A stretch of DNA of 53,512 nt. Source: Paludibacteraceae bacterium (GTDB lineage: Bacteria > Bacteroidota > Bacteroidia > Bacteroidales > Paludibacteraceae). A model generated the notes under the pieces. It was not told the origin of the DNA, did not search any database, and saw nothing but the letters and a program-made list of their open reading frames with translations. A program made the position numbers and the translations under genes. Positions 9,952 to 18,815 of the stretch are shown piece by piece. Every line of letters begins with the position of its first letter. Within the stretch, counting starts at the first letter, position 1. The stretch spans positions 1 through 53,512 of the forward strand of contig JAGCLD010000009.1 in assembly GCA_017647145.1 (NCBI GenBank), written 5' to 3'.

Positions 9952-10470
9952 ATGGCAAATAATATGAATAGAGTTAAATCTACAAGTGATCTTGAACTTA
10001 AGGATAGATTGGTAGCAGTTAATCGTGTTACTAAGGTAACTAAAGGTGGACGTACCTTCAGCTTCTCTGCAATTGTGGTTGTAGGTTCTGAAGATGGTGT
10101 TATCGGATGGGGACTTGGTAAAGCGGGTGAAGTTACAGCTGCTATCGCAAAAGGAACTGAAGCTGCTAAGAAAAACTTGATAAAAGTTCCTGTAATTAAA
10201 GGGACTATTCCACACGAACAAGCTGCTAAGTTTGGTGGTGCACAAGTATATTTACAACCTGCTTCACATGGTACTGGAGTTAAAGCGGGTGGCGCTATGC
10301 GTGCCGTGCTTGAAACTGTTGGTATCACTGACGTTTTGGCTAAGTCTAAAGGATCTTCTAACCCTCACAACTTGGTAAAAGCAACTATGTTGGCACTTAG
10401 CGAATTAAGAGATGCTCGCATGGTAGCTCAAAATAGAGGGGTTTCGCTCGATACAGTGTTTAACGGATAA
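9952..10470 (+). CDS. rpsE: 30S ribosomal protein S5
   Basis: Shapes the mRNA entry tunnel and decoding accuracy. The 172 residues include the spectinomycin-region loop [20 protein letters not shown] (about 24-43) and the C-terminal [22 protein letters not shown] segment. Five bases follow rplR. Confidence 0.98.
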   Translation: MANNMNRVKSTSDLELKDRLVAVNRVTKVTKGGRTFSFSAIVVVGSEDGVIGWGLGKAGEVTAAIAKGTEAAKKNLIKVPVIKGTIPHEQAAKFGGAQVYLQPASHGTGVKAGGAMRAVLETVGITDVLAKSKGSSNPHNLVKATMLALSELRDARMVAQNRGVSLDTVFNG

Positions 10471-10481
10471 ACTTTTTGAAA

Positions 10482-10658
10482 ATGGCAAAGATTAAAATAC
10501 AGCAAATCAAAAGCGTTATCAAATGCCCAAAAGACCAAAAGAAAACTATGGTCGCTCTTGGACTCAAGAAAATGAACGCTGTTGTAGAACATGAAGCTAC
10601 TCCTCAAATCTTGGGAATGGTGAAGAAAGTTAACCACTTGGTTAAAATTGTAGATTAG
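10482..10658 (+). CDS. rpmD: 50S ribosomal protein L30
   Basis: Small 58-residue protein binding 23S rRNA. The start is ATG 10482 (MAKIKIQQIKSVI); an in-frame TTG at 10476 would add only two residues. It ends in GMVKKVNHLVKIVD, the usual family C-terminus. Confidence 0.96.
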   Translation: MAKIKIQQIKSVIKCPKDQKKTMVALGLKKMNAVVEHEATPQILGMVKKVNHLVKIVD

Positions 10659-10688
10659 TTTGTTTAATAAGAGATAATTGATATTAAT

Positions 10689-11135
10689 ATGGATTTAAGT
10701 AATTTGACACCAGCTGCTGGATCTGTTAAAACACGTAAACGTGTTGGTCGTGGTTCAGGCTCTGGTTTAGGTGGAACTTCTACTCGTGGTCATAAAGGTG
10801 CTAAATCTCGCTCTGGCTATTCTAAAAAAATTGGTTTTGAAGGTGGTCAAATGCCTATCCAAAGACGTTTGCCTAAATTCGGATTCAAAAACATAAACAG
10901 AGTAGAATTTAAAGCAGTTAACTTAAATGTATTGCAAGCTTTAGCTGAGGCAAACAACTTGACTAAAGTTGGATTGACTGAATTGGTTGCAGCAGGATAT
11001 GTTGCTAAAACAGCAAAAGTAAAAATCTTAGCACAAGGTACATTGACTGCTAAATTAGAAGTAGAAGCTCACGCTTTCTCTAAAACTGCTGAGGAAGCTA
11101 TCGTAGCTCTTGGTGGAACGGTTGTAAAATTGTAG
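10689..11135 (+). CDS. rplO: 50S ribosomal protein L15
   Basis: Late-assembly 50S protein. The 148 residues begin MDLSNLTPAAGS and carry the glycine- and arginine-rich RKRVGRGSGSGLGGTSTRGHKG segment (residues about 17-38), followed by FEGGQMPIQRRLPK. Three bases separate it from secY. Confidence 0.98.
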   Translation: MDLSNLTPAAGSVKTRKRVGRGSGSGLGGTSTRGHKGAKSRSGYSKKIGFEGGQMPIQRRLPKFGFKNINRVEFKAVNLNVLQALAEANNLTKVGLTELVAAGYVAKTAKVKILAQGTLTAKLEVEAHAFSKTAEEAIVALGGTVVKL

Positions 11136-11138
11136 ACC

Positions 11139-12473
11139 ATGAAATTTATTGAAACAATAAAAAATATTTGGAAGATCGAGGAACTGAGAAATAGATTGCT
11201 CACAACTTTATTGTTCGTGTTAATCTATCGCTTTGGATCGTTCATCGTTCTTCCAGGTATAGACCCTGCGGCATTAACAGAATTAAGAGATCAAACAAGT
11301 GGTGGCTTGTTAGCCCTCCTTGATATGTTCTCTGGTGGTGCATTCTCAAATGCTTCAGTATTTGCATTAGGTATTATGCCGTATATCTCAGCCTCTATTG
11401 TGATTCAGTTGCTGACTATCGCGGTACCCTACTTCCAAAAAATGCAAAGAGAAGGTGAGAGCGGACAACGTAAGATGAACCAAATAACTCGTTACTTGAC
11501 TGTACTTATTTTGTTAATTCAAGGACCGTCATATTTGGTGAATCTTAGCGTCCAACTTGCACAAGCTGGTTCGGCACTACCTGCAGGTATCTGGTTTAAA
11601 ATATCTTCTACTATCATATTATGCGCAGGCTCAATGTTCGTAATGTGGTTGGGTGAGAGAATTACTGATAAAGGTATCGGTAATGGTATCTCTTTCATCA
11701 TCTTGATAGGTATTATTGCTAGATTCCCAGGATCTGTCATTAAGGAATTCGTTTCTCGTTTGAATGACGCTGGTGGTGGATTGGTAATGTTCTTGTTGGA
11801 AATCGTCTTCTTATTGGTGGTTATCGCATTGTCTATCATGTTGGTTCAAGGTACAAGAAAAATACCTGTACAATATGCTAAAAGAATTGTGGGTAACAAA
11901 CAATATGGAGGTGTACGTCAATACATTCCTTTGAAAGTTAATGCTGCTAACGTAATGCCGATTATTTTTGCACAAGCAATTATGTTTATCCCTATCACTT
12001 TGGTTGGATTCTCTAACTCAGAAAGTGCAGCTGGATTTATCGGTGCTTTCATGAATAATACGGGATTTTGGTATAACTTTGTGTTTGCATTGTTGATTAT
12101 TGCTTTTACGTATTTCTATACTGCAATTATCATTAATCCAACTCAAATGGCAGAACACATGAAACTCAACAATGGATTTATCCCAGGTGTAAAACCGGGT
12201 AAGAAAACAGCTGAATATATCGAAACTATTATGTCTCGAATCACATTGCCTGGTTCTATATTCTTGGCTATCGTTGCAATCTTACCTGCATTTGCATCCT
12301 TGTTAGGAATGACCAATGAATTTGCACAATTCTTTGGAGGTACTTCATTGTTGATTCTTGTGGGTGTTGTGTTGGATACATTGCAACAAATTGAAAGCCA
12401 TCTTGTAAATCGTCACTATGATGGTTTGTTAGAGTCTGGAAGAATAAAAGGTCGTGCTGGAGCAGCATACTAG
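11139..12473 (+). CDS. secY: Protein translocase channel subunit SecY
   Basis: Pore of the Sec translocon in the inner membrane. The 444-residue chain has about ten hydrophobic segments. Recognisable stretches are RFGSFIVLPGIDP before the plug region, MPYISASIVIQLL in TM2, the cytoplasmic loop PVQYAKR, and GFIPGVKPGKKTAEY before TM9. It lies between rplO and map as in other Bacteroidota; no adk intervenes. Confidence 0.98.
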   Translation: MKFIETIKNIWKIEELRNRLLTTLLFVLIYRFGSFIVLPGIDPAALTELRDQTSGGLLALLDMFSGGAFSNASVFALGIMPYISASIVIQLLTIAVPYFQKMQREGESGQRKMNQITRYLTVLILLIQGPSYLVNLSVQLAQAGSALPAGIWFKISSTIILCAGSMFVMWLGERITDKGIGNGISFIILIGIIARFPGSVIKEFVSRLNDAGGGLVMFLLEIVFLLVVIALSIMLVQGTRKIPVQYAKRIVGNKQYGGVRQYIPLKVNAANVMPIIFAQAIMFIPITLVGFSNSESAAGFIGAFMNNTGFWYNFVFALLIIAFTYFYTAIIINPTQMAEHMKLNNGFIPGVKPGKKTAEYIETIMSRITLPGSIFLAIVAILPAFASLLGMTNEFAQFFGGTSLLILVGVVLDTLQQIESHLVNRHYDGLLESGRIKGRAGAAY

Positions 12474-12476
12474 CCT

Positions 12477-13262
12477 ATGATATTTCTGAAAACAGATGAT
12501 GAAATAGAATTGCTTCGTGAAAGCAATATGCTCATTGGGCAAACTTTGGCCGAATTGGCCAAAGTTATTGCCCCAGGAGTAACCACTTTACAATTGGATA
12601 AATTGGCCTATGAGTTTATTAAGGATCATGGAGCTACTCCGGGTTTTTTAAACTATAATGGCTATCCGGGTTCTATCTGTACTTCTGTAAATGAACAGGT
12701 CGTACATGGAATTCCTTCTGATAAAGTAGTTCTCAAGGATGGTGATATTATATCTGTTGATTGTGGAGTGTATAAAAATGGTTTTCATGGAGATTCTGCA
12801 TATACTTTTTGTGTAGGAGATGTTTCTGAAGAAATAATTAATTTATTAAAGACAACTAAAGAAGCGCTCTATTTAGGTATTGAACAAGCAATTCCTGGAC
12901 GTAGAATTGGCGATATTGGGTTTGCAGTACAAAACCATTGTGAAAAGTTTGGATATTCGGTGGTGCGTGAGTTTGTTGGTCACGGTGTAGGTCGTAGCTT
13001 ACATGAGTCACCTGAAGTTCCCAACTATGGTAGAAAAGGAAATGGTGTAGTATTAAAATCTGGAATGGTTATTGCTATAGAACCAATGATCGTTCTTGGT
13101 AAACGAAATGTCTGCATAGAAAATGATGGATGGACAGCAAGAACGCTGGATAGAAAACCATGTGCGCATTTTGAACATTCAGTCGCAATTAGAAATGGAA
13201 AAGCTGATATTTTATCATCGTTTGTTGAAATTGAAAAAGTGTTAGGAACAAGAGCTATTTAA
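12477..13262 (+). CDS. map: Type I methionine aminopeptidase
   Basis: Cytosolic metalloenzyme that removes the initiator methionine from nascent chains. The five metal ligands are recognisable in [17 protein letters not shown] (two Asp), [18 protein letters not shown] (His), AIEPMIV (Glu) and [10 protein letters not shown] (Glu). Length 261 fits the short type I form without an N-terminal extension. Three bases follow secY. Confidence 0.97.
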   Translation: MIFLKTDDEIELLRESNMLIGQTLAELAKVIAPGVTTLQLDKLAYEFIKDHGATPGFLNYNGYPGSICTSVNEQVVHGIPSDKVVLKDGDIISVDCGVYKNGFHGDSAYTFCVGDVSEEIINLLKTTKEALYLGIEQAIPGRRIGDIGFAVQNHCEKFGYSVVREFVGHGVGRSLHESPEVPNYGRKGNGVVLKSGMVIAIEPMIVLGKRNVCIENDGWTARTLDRKPCAHFEHSVAIRNGKADILSSFVEIEKVLGTRAI

Positions 13263-13270
13263 TTTTAGAT

Positions 13271-13489
13271 ATGGCAAAACAAACAGCAATTGAACAAGAT
13301 GGAACAATCCTAGAAGCTTTGTCAAATGCAATGTTTCGGGTTGAATTAGAAAATGGACATGTTATTACTGCTCATATTTCCGGCAAAATGAGAATGCATT
13401 ATATTAGAATATTGCCAGGAGATAAAGTGAAAGTAGAAATGTCACCATATGACTTGTCCAAAGGTAGAATTTCGTTTAGATATAAATAA
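13271..13489 (+). CDS. infA: Translation initiation factor IF-1
   Basis: Occupies the 30S A site during initiation. The 72 residues form an OB fold; [30 protein letters not shown] and [23 protein letters not shown] are the usual ends. Its place between map and rpmJ is canonical. Confidence 0.98.
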   Translation: MAKQTAIEQDGTILEALSNAMFRVELENGHVITAHISGKMRMHYIRILPGDKVKVEMSPYDLSKGRISFRYK

Positions 13490-13502
13490 AAGATAAATTC
13501 TC

Positions 13503-13619
13503 ATGAAAGTAAGAGCATCATTAAAAAAACGCAGTGCTGACTGCAAGATGGTTCGTCGTAAAGGCCGTCTTTATGTAATTAACAAAAAAAATCCTAAGTA
13601 TAAACAAAGGCAAGGTTAA
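13503..13619 (+). CDS. rpmJ: 50S ribosomal protein L36, zinc ligands mostly lost
   Basis: 38-residue protein: [14 protein letters not shown], then [12 protein letters not shown], ending NPKYKQRQG. Canonical L36 binds zinc with three Cys and one His. Here only Cys14 remains; the other positions are Ser11, Asn27 or a neighbour, and a C-terminal Tyr/Lys in place of the His. This is the form usual in Bacteroidota. The ORF is complete, 13 nt after infA and 21 nt before rpsM. Confidence 0.96.
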   Translation: MKVRASLKKRSADCKMVRRKGRLYVINKKNPKYKQRQG

Positions 13620-13640
13620 TAAACCGCTAAAAATTAGATT

Positions 13641-14021
13641 ATGGCTATAAGAATTGTTGGAGTAGATTTGCCCCAAAATAAGCGTGGGGAAGTCGGATTG
13701 ACTTATATCTACGGAATAGGTCGCAGTAGTGCAAAAAGAATTTTAGAGAAAGCAGGAGTTGACATTAACATCAAAGTTAAGGATTGGACTGACGACCAAG
13801 CTGCTAAAATTCGCGAAATCATCGGAGCTGAATACAAAGTAGAAGGTGATTTACGTTCTGAAGTACAACTGAACATCAAACGGTTGATGGATATCGGTTG
13901 TTATCGTGGTGTACGCCACCGTATCGGATTACCTGTTAGAGGTCAAAGCACCAAAAACAACGCTCGTACACGTAAGGGTAAAAAGAAAACGGTTGCTAAC
14001 AAGAAAAAAGCAACGAAATAA
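13641..14021 (+). CDS. rpsM: 30S ribosomal protein S13
   Basis: 30S head protein contacting the P-site tRNA and bridge B1. The 126 residues start [27 protein letters not shown]. The C-terminal basic tail contains [19 protein letters not shown], followed by a lysine-rich end. Confidence 0.98.
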   Translation: MAIRIVGVDLPQNKRGEVGLTYIYGIGRSSAKRILEKAGVDINIKVKDWTDDQAAKIREIIGAEYKVEGDLRSEVQLNIKRLMDIGCYRGVRHRIGLPVRGQSTKNNARTRKGKKKTVANKKKATK

Positions 14022-14065
14022 TGTTTAACAGTTGCGGATTTTAGAAGCATAAATTGAATTGAAAT

Positions 14066-14455
14066 ATGGCAAAGAAAACAGTAACAACAAAGAAAAGAGT
14101 GGTAAAAGTTGACGGTGTGGGTCAATTACACGTACACTCATCTTTCAATAATGTGATTGTTACCATCGCTAATAGCGAAGGACAAGTGATTTCATGGTCT
14201 TCCGCAGGTAAAATGGGATTCCGTGGATCTAAGAAAAATACACCTTATGCTGCTCAAATGGCTGCACAAGATTGCGCTAAAGTAGCATTTGATTTAGGTC
14301 TTAGAAAAGTAAAAGCGTTTGTAAAAGGACCAGGTAACGGACGTGAATCTGCTATCCGTACATGCCATGGAGCAGGTATCGAAGTGGTAGAAATCGTGGA
14401 TGTTACTCCATTACCACATAATGGATGTCGTCCTCCTAAACGTCGTCGTGTATAG
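14066..14455 (+). CDS. rpsK: 30S ribosomal protein S11
   Basis: Platform protein near the E-site mRNA. The 129 residues include [18 protein letters not shown] near residues 18-35 and the conserved end [19 protein letters not shown] 44-nt spacer separates it from rpsM. Confidence 0.98.
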   Translation: MAKKTVTTKKRVVKVDGVGQLHVHSSFNNVIVTIANSEGQVISWSSAGKMGFRGSKKNTPYAAQMAAQDCAKVAFDLGLRKVKAFVKGPGNGRESAIRTCHGAGIEVVEIVDVTPLPHNGCRPPKRRRV

Positions 14456-14479
14456 TTTTAACTAATAAATTAGAAAAAT

Positions 14480-15085
14480 ATGGCAAGATATATTGGACCT
14501 AAATCAAAAATCGCTCGTAAATTTGGCGAACCTATATTTGGAACGGATAAAGTTTTGGCTAAAAAGAACTACCCTCCGGGACAACATGGCTTGAATAGAC
14601 GTAAAAAAACTTCTGAATACGGTATCCAGCTTAGAGAAAAACAAAAAGCAAAATATACCTATGGTGTTTTGGAAAGACAATTTAGAATTTTGTTTGCTAA
14701 AGCAGAACGTACTAAAGGTATTACCGGTGAAATCCTTTTGCAATTGTTGGAATCTCGCTTGGATAATGTAGTATATCGTTTGGGATTGGCTAAAACACGT
14801 GCTGCTGCACGTCAATTAGTGAGCCACAAACACATCACTTTGGATGGTAAAGTGGTAAATATTCCTTCATGCCACGTTAAACCGGGACAAGTAGTAGCAG
14901 TAAGAGAAAAAGCAAAATCTCTTGAAGTGATTAATGATGCATTAGCTGGATTTAATCATAGTAAATATCCTTGGATTGAATGGAATGAAAATCAAATGGG
15001 CGGTACATTCTTACATGTTCCAGCTCGTGAAGATATTCCTGAAAACATCAAGGAACAACTGATTGTTGAATTGTACTCTAAATAA
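14480..15085 (+). CDS. rpsD: 30S ribosomal protein S4, zinc-free form
   Basis: Nucleates 30S assembly and forms part of the mRNA entry site. The 201 residues include the S4 RNA-binding domain around [30 protein letters not shown] (about 90-119). The N-terminal region lacks the zinc-binding cysteine cluster seen in some bacteria. In E. coli S4 represses the alpha operon; no such site could be identified here. Confidence 0.98.
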   Translation: MARYIGPKSKIARKFGEPIFGTDKVLAKKNYPPGQHGLNRRKKTSEYGIQLREKQKAKYTYGVLERQFRILFAKAERTKGITGEILLQLLESRLDNVVYRLGLAKTRAAARQLVSHKHITLDGKVVNIPSCHVKPGQVVAVREKAKSLEVINDALAGFNHSKYPWIEWNENQMGGTFLHVPAREDIPENIKEQLIVELYSK

Positions 15086-15093
15086 TAGATTTC

Positions 15094-16086
15094 ATGGCAA
15101 TATTAGCATTTCAAAAACCTGAAGAAGTATTGATGTTGGAGGCTACTCCATTCAAAGGTACTTTTGAATTTAGACCATTAGAACCTGGTTATGGTATTAC
15201 AATAGGTAATGCTTTGCGCCGTATTCTGTTATCTTCTTTGGAAGGATTTGCTATCACTTCTATCAAAATTGAAGGAGTCGATCATGAATTTGCTACAATA
15301 CCGGGTGTGATTGATGATGTTACCAACATTATTCTCGCACTAAAGCAAGTTAGATTCAAACGCACTACTGAAGATGTTGAAAGTGAAGTGATCACAATAG
15401 ATATGACTAATGCAAAGGAGTTCACTGCTGCAAATATCAACGAAAAGTTGGCTAACTTTGAAGTCTTGAATCCAGAATTAGTGATTTGTCGTATGGACGA
15501 AACTGCACACCTAAAGATGGAAATTACATTGAATAAGGGTCGTGGTTATGTGCCTGCAGATGAAAATAGACTTCCTAATGCGGAAATTGGAGTATTAGCG
15601 ATTGACTCAATCTTCACTCCTATACGCAATGTGAAGTATTCTATTGAGCCATTCCGTGTAGAACAAAAAACAGACTACGAAAAGTTATTACTTGAAATTT
15701 CTACTGATGGATCTATTCATCCTAAGGATGCTTTGAAAGAAGCAGCGAAAATCCTTATTTACCATTTTATGCTTTTCTCTGATGAAAAGATAATGATGGA
15801 AAAACCTGGAAGTGATGTGGTAGAAGACTTCGATGAAGAAGTGTTGCACATGCGCCAATTGCTTAAGACCAAGTTGGTAGATATGGACTTGTCTGTACGT
15901 GCTCTCAACTGCTTGAAAGCTGCTGAGGTAGATACTTTAGGACAATTAGTCAGCTTCCATCGCAATGATTTATTGAAGTTCCGTAACTTTGGTAAGAAAT
16001 CATTGACAGAATTGGATGAAGTTTTGGAAAAGTATAACTTAACTTTTGGAATGGATATTTCCAAATATAAATTAGATAAGGAATAA
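15094..16086 (+). CDS. rpoA: RNA polymerase alpha subunit
   Basis: Scaffold for RNA polymerase assembly and for contacts with UP elements and activators. The 330 residues consist of the N-terminal dimerisation domain (about 1-235, with [24 protein letters not shown]) and a complete C-terminal helix-hairpin-helix domain (about 255-325, with [21 protein letters not shown] and [16 protein letters not shown]). Eight bases follow rpsD. Confidence 0.98.
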   Translation: MAILAFQKPEEVLMLEATPFKGTFEFRPLEPGYGITIGNALRRILLSSLEGFAITSIKIEGVDHEFATIPGVIDDVTNIILALKQVRFKRTTEDVESEVITIDMTNAKEFTAANINEKLANFEVLNPELVICRMDETAHLKMEITLNKGRGYVPADENRLPNAEIGVLAIDSIFTPIRNVKYSIEPFRVEQKTDYEKLLLEISTDGSIHPKDALKEAAKILIYHFMLFSDEKIMMEKPGSDVVEDFDEEVLHMRQLLKTKLVDMDLSVRALNCLKAAEVDTLGQLVSFHRNDLLKFRNFGKKSLTELDEVLEKYNLTFGMDISKYKLDKE

Positions 16087-16087
16087 C

Positions 16088-16558
16088 ATGAGACATAATA
16101 AGAAATTCAATCATTTAGGAAGAACTGCTTCACACCGTGGAGCTATGTTATCCAACATGGCGTGTTCTTTGATTAAGCACAAAAGAATCGCTACTACTCT
16201 AGCTAAGGCAAAAGCATTGCGTATGTATGTTGAGCCTTTACTCACTAGAGCTAAAGAAGACACAATGAACAATCGTCGTCTTGTCTTTGCTGAATTAAAG
16301 GATAAATTGGTAGTTACTGAATTGTTCCGTGATGTAGCTGTGAAGATTGCTAATCGCCCAGGGGGTTACACTCGTATCTTGCGCACCGGATTCCGTCAAG
16401 GTGATGCTGCTGAAATGTGTATCATTGAGTTAGTTGACTACAACGAAACATTTACTCAAGTTAAAACAGCTAAGAAGGCAACACGTACTCGTCGTTCTTC
16501 TAAGAAAGCTACTGAAGCTCCTAAGGCTGAAGAAGTAGCTGAAGAAAAAGCAGAATAA
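16088..16558 (+). CDS. rplQ: 50S ribosomal protein L17
   Basis: 50S protein near the tunnel exit. The core begins [21 protein letters not shown] and contains [25 protein letters not shown] low-complexity Lys/Ala/Glu tail ([18 protein letters not shown]) extends it to 156 residues, beyond the roughly 127 of E. coli; such tails are common in this phylum. It is the last gene of the run. Confidence 0.97.
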   Translation: MRHNKKFNHLGRTASHRGAMLSNMACSLIKHKRIATTLAKAKALRMYVEPLLTRAKEDTMNNRRLVFAELKDKLVVTELFRDVAVKIANRPGGYTRILRTGFRQGDAAEMCIIELVDYNETFTQVKTAKKATRTRRSSKKATEAPKAEEVAEEKAE

Positions 16559-16580
16559 CAATCGTACTATTGGATTGTAA

Positions 16581-16610
16581 GAGAGTCTGCATCACATGAT
16601 GCAGACTCTC
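16581..16610 (+). terminator. Perfect hairpin after rplQ
   Basis: A 14-bp perfect inverted repeat (16581-16594 with 16597-16610, core GAGAGTCTGCATCA) around a 2-nt loop, 22 nt after the rplQ stop. The following bases are only moderately T-rich. It is probably the end of the ribosomal transcript. Confidence 0.7.
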
Positions 16611-16634
16611 TGCTTAATTATCGGTACGTTTCTT

Positions 16635-16665
16635 TTTGTTTGCTCTCAAATATTTTGTATATTTG
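16635..16665 (+). promoter_or_regulatory. Bacteroidota-type promoter for the gene at 16690
   Basis: TTTG at 16635-16638, exactly 19 bp, then TATATTTG at 16658-16665. This is a full match to the TTTG-N19-TAnnTTTG consensus and places the transcript start just upstream of the ATG at 16690. Confidence 0.75.
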
Positions 16666-16689
16666 CGCAGTCATGATAAATTCTATGAG

Positions 16690-17127
16690 ATGGAATCGTT
16701 AGAACTTATTCTTTATGTTTTGGTAGGTCTTTTTCTTATATTGGGTCCTTTTTTTAAGCGAGCTAAGGATGTGAAGAAGGTAATGGATGCTGAAATATTA
16801 CCAGATACAGAGGGTGATATGCTAAGTCCTGCTACTTCATGGGAAGATCTCATGCGTGAATTAAAACGTTCTACTGAGTTAAAGGAGAGTCATAGTGTGA
16901 GAGTGGACGAGCCTGTACCCGAACCACCTATTTCAACAAAGGTTGCTACGGCTTCGCCTACTGCTTCAACTAAGCCATTACAGACGAATTTATCTACAGA
17001 GGCAAAGAAGCCAAGGCCTACTATTGAGAATCCACAGGATGATAACTTCTTAGATGATTTGAATGATGTTGATGATTTAAGACGAGCGATTATTTATACG
17101 GAGATTCTTAATAGGAAGGAATATTAA
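16690..17127 (+). CDS. Hypothetical single-span membrane protein
   Basis: 145 residues from ATG 16690. A longer in-frame version from 16636 would overlap the promoter and is rejected. An N-terminal hydrophobic segment (residues about 5-20, LELILYVLVGLFLILG) is followed by a Lys/Arg patch, a Pro/Thr/Ser-rich linker and a conserved-looking acidic end (DDLNDVDDLRRAIIYTEILNRKEY). The topology suggests a short membrane anchor with a cytoplasmic tail. No function is recognised. It lies between the ribosomal block and greA. Confidence 0.75.
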   Translation: MESLELILYVLVGLFLILGPFFKRAKDVKKVMDAEILPDTEGDMLSPATSWEDLMRELKRSTELKESHSVRVDEPVPEPPISTKVATASPTASTKPLQTNLSTEAKKPRPTIENPQDDNFLDDLNDVDDLRRAIIYTEILNRKEY

Positions 17128-17158
17128 CTTGTATTGTTTACATTAGAAGTAATCAACA

Positions 17159-17188
17159 GACAAGAGTTTCGACACCGAAATTCTTGTC
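17159..17188 (+). terminator. Hairpin between the membrane protein gene and greA
   Basis: A 13-bp stem with one G-T pair (GACAAGAGTTTCG, 17159-17171, with 17176-17188) and a 4-nt loop. It is followed by CTATTTATAATA, so it may be a weak or partial terminator. Confidence 0.55.
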
Positions 17189-17229
17189 CTATTTATAATA
17201 AAATAATAACACCTTAAAAAAGATAAATT

Positions 17230-17700
17230 ATGGCAGTTATCTATATGACCGCTGAAGGTTACAAGAAATTGACAGAAGAATTAGCAGAAATGGAAAGTGT
17301 ACAGCGCCCATTAATCTCCAAGCAAATTGCAGAAGCAAGAGATAAAGGCGATTTGAGCGAGAATGCTGAATATGATGCAGCAAAGGAAGCGCAGGGTATG
17401 CTGGAAATGAAGATTGCTCAGTTGAAAGAAACGATCGCTTCTGCTCGATTGATTGATGAATCTAAAATCAATACCAATGAAGTGCAAATCTTGACCAAAG
17501 TGAAGATTAAAAATGTCAATAATGGTCAAGTGATGACTTATACCATTGTTTCAGAAAGCGAAGCTAATCTTAAAGAAGGTAAACTTTCTGTAACTACTCC
17601 TATTGCGAAAGGACTTTTAGGTAAAAAAGTAGGCGAAAAAGCTCAAGTTAAAGTGCCATCAGGACTTATTGAGTTTGAAATCATGGAAATCTCTTTATAA
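17230..17700 (+). CDS. greA: Transcription elongation factor GreA
   Basis: Enters the RNA polymerase secondary channel and stimulates cleavage of backtracked RNA. The N-terminal coiled coil carries the catalytic tip GDLSENAEY with Asp41 and Glu44 at the standard positions. The C-terminal FKBP-like domain spans about residues 80-156 (TPIAKGLLGKKVGE). Length 156 is typical. The HIT gene follows after 11 nt. Confidence 0.97.
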   Translation: MAVIYMTAEGYKKLTEELAEMESVQRPLISKQIAEARDKGDLSENAEYDAAKEAQGMLEMKIAQLKETIASARLIDESKINTNEVQILTKVKIKNVNNGQVMTYTIVSESEANLKEGKLSVTTPIAKGLLGKKVGEKAQVKVPSGLIEFEIMEISL

Positions 17701-17711
17701 AGAACACGATT

Positions 17712-18119
17712 ATGACTATTTTTTCAAAGATTATTAAGGGTGAAATACCTTCATACAAGATAGCTGAGAATGATCAGTTTTATGCTTTCTTGGATATCAA
17801 TCCGCTACAAAAAGGACATACATTGGTTGTTCCTAAGTTAGCTGAGCCGGAAGAAGATTATATCTTTAATTTGGATGACGCATTGTTGGCTGATATGATT
17901 GTCTTCTCCAAGAAGGTAGCTGAGGCTATAAAAGAATATACAGCTTGTCCGCGTGTGGCAGTGGCTGTATTAGGTATGGAAGTTCCTCATGTACATATTC
18001 ATTTGGTGCCTTTATTCAAGGAATCTGACATGAATTTCTCTAATCCCAAACTCTCCCTTTCTCCTGAAGAAATGGCACAAATTGCTCAGCAGATTGCAGA
18101 GAAAGTAACGCTTTCATAA
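17712..18119 (+). CDS. HIT family nucleotide-binding hydrolase
   Basis: 135-residue histidine-triad protein. The triad is His93-Val-His95-Ile-His97 in VPHVHIHLVP, and the N-terminal FSKIIKGEIPSYKI is typical of the HINT-like branch, whose members hydrolyse nucleoside phosphoramidates and related compounds. The physiological substrate cannot be told from sequence. It is probably cotranscribed with greA and is followed by a strong terminator. Confidence 0.92.
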   Translation: MTIFSKIIKGEIPSYKIAENDQFYAFLDINPLQKGHTLVVPKLAEPEEDYIFNLDDALLADMIVFSKKVAEAIKEYTACPRVAVAVLGMEVPHVHIHLVPLFKESDMNFSNPKLSLSPEEMAQIAQQIAEKVTLS

Positions 18120-18172
18120 AGGCATTTTTCTGTTGCGGCTTGCAACAAAGAGAGAATATATACGATTAAATC

Positions 18173-18211
18173 AATCTCAATCGCAGTATCTATGCGGTTG
18201 AGATTTTTTTT
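18173..18211 (+). terminator. Intrinsic terminator after the HIT gene
   Basis: A 13-bp stem with one wobble pair (AATCTCAATCGCA at 18173-18185 with 18193-18205), a 7-nt loop and an 8-T run ending at 18211. Confidence 0.85.
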
Positions 18212-18305
18212 ATCCAAGTACTACAATTTTTTTCTTCGTTCACCTTACACTTTTATTGACATTTGGTCAATTCTGTTTTACATACCCTCCGGTCCGTTCC
18301 GCTGG

Positions 18306-18392
18306 CGCAACAGGACGGCGGAGTCTACAGGACGCTCATTACATTCGCAACAGGACGTTTGCTATGCTCACTGTAGGACGCTCGCAAGCGAG
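18306..18392. repeat. GC-rich direct-repeat cluster
   Basis: CGCAACAGGACG occurs at 18306-18317 and 18346-18357. CTACAGGACGCTC (18325-18337) recurs as CTGTAGGACGCTC (18371-18383). The core AGGACG therefore appears four times in about 70 bp. The cluster ends in the palindrome CTCGCAAGCGAG. It lies in a gene-free region between a terminator and a promoter. Short open frames cross it but have no start context or family resemblance. Confidence 0.6.
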
Positions 18393-18416
18393 TTGGAGTA
18401 ACGGGCTGTTTGTGAG

Positions 18417-18448
18417 TTTGCTTTTTTCACAGATATATACTACCTTTG
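18417..18448 (+). promoter_or_regulatory. Promoter heading the csgG-like operon or an RNA
   Basis: TTTG at 18417-18420, 20 bp, then TACCTTTG at 18441-18448. The next gene starts only at 18816, so the leader would be about 360 nt. Confidence 0.55.
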
Positions 18449-18815
18449 CTACGAATCCTAGGTCGGAGGGCTATGTCTTGCGAAAGGAGTTTTGCTCAAG
18501 ATCGCTTCCGAGGGTAGGTTCCTGACATATTGAATAGCGTTTGTTGGCACTTTGTGTTTGACAACAAGAAAACTTCGCCACTTTTCTCTAAAACCAGTCA
18601 AAATCAAAGTGAACAGTAGATGCCTATGGGTATGAGTGTATCCATGCCGCCCTTGTGAAAGGTGTGCTGTGTTTTCCTACCAGCCTAAGGTCATGTATTG
18701 CACTTAAGTTCAAGAACAAGATGGTGGATGTCATAATGAGGTGAATACATTGACGAGTTGCCCAATAACAAGCTAATAACATAATTGAAAAAGCATAACA
18801 TTTAAATTTAGGAAT
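18449..18815 (+). other. Long gene-free leader, possible structured RNA
   Basis: No convincing ORF is seen. A local hairpin is possible: TCGGAGG near 18461-18467 with CTTCCGA near 18504-18510, enclosing CTTG/CAAG. No known RNA family (tmRNA, RNase P, SRP RNA) could be recognised by eye. It may be an untranslated leader of the 18816 operon or an independent small RNA. Confidence 0.3.

Noticed and set aside
18192-18525. Two short open frames (69 and 89 residues) in the gap after the HIT gene
   Set aside because: They start inside the terminator or just after it, cross the GC-rich repeat, and show no family or signal-peptide features.
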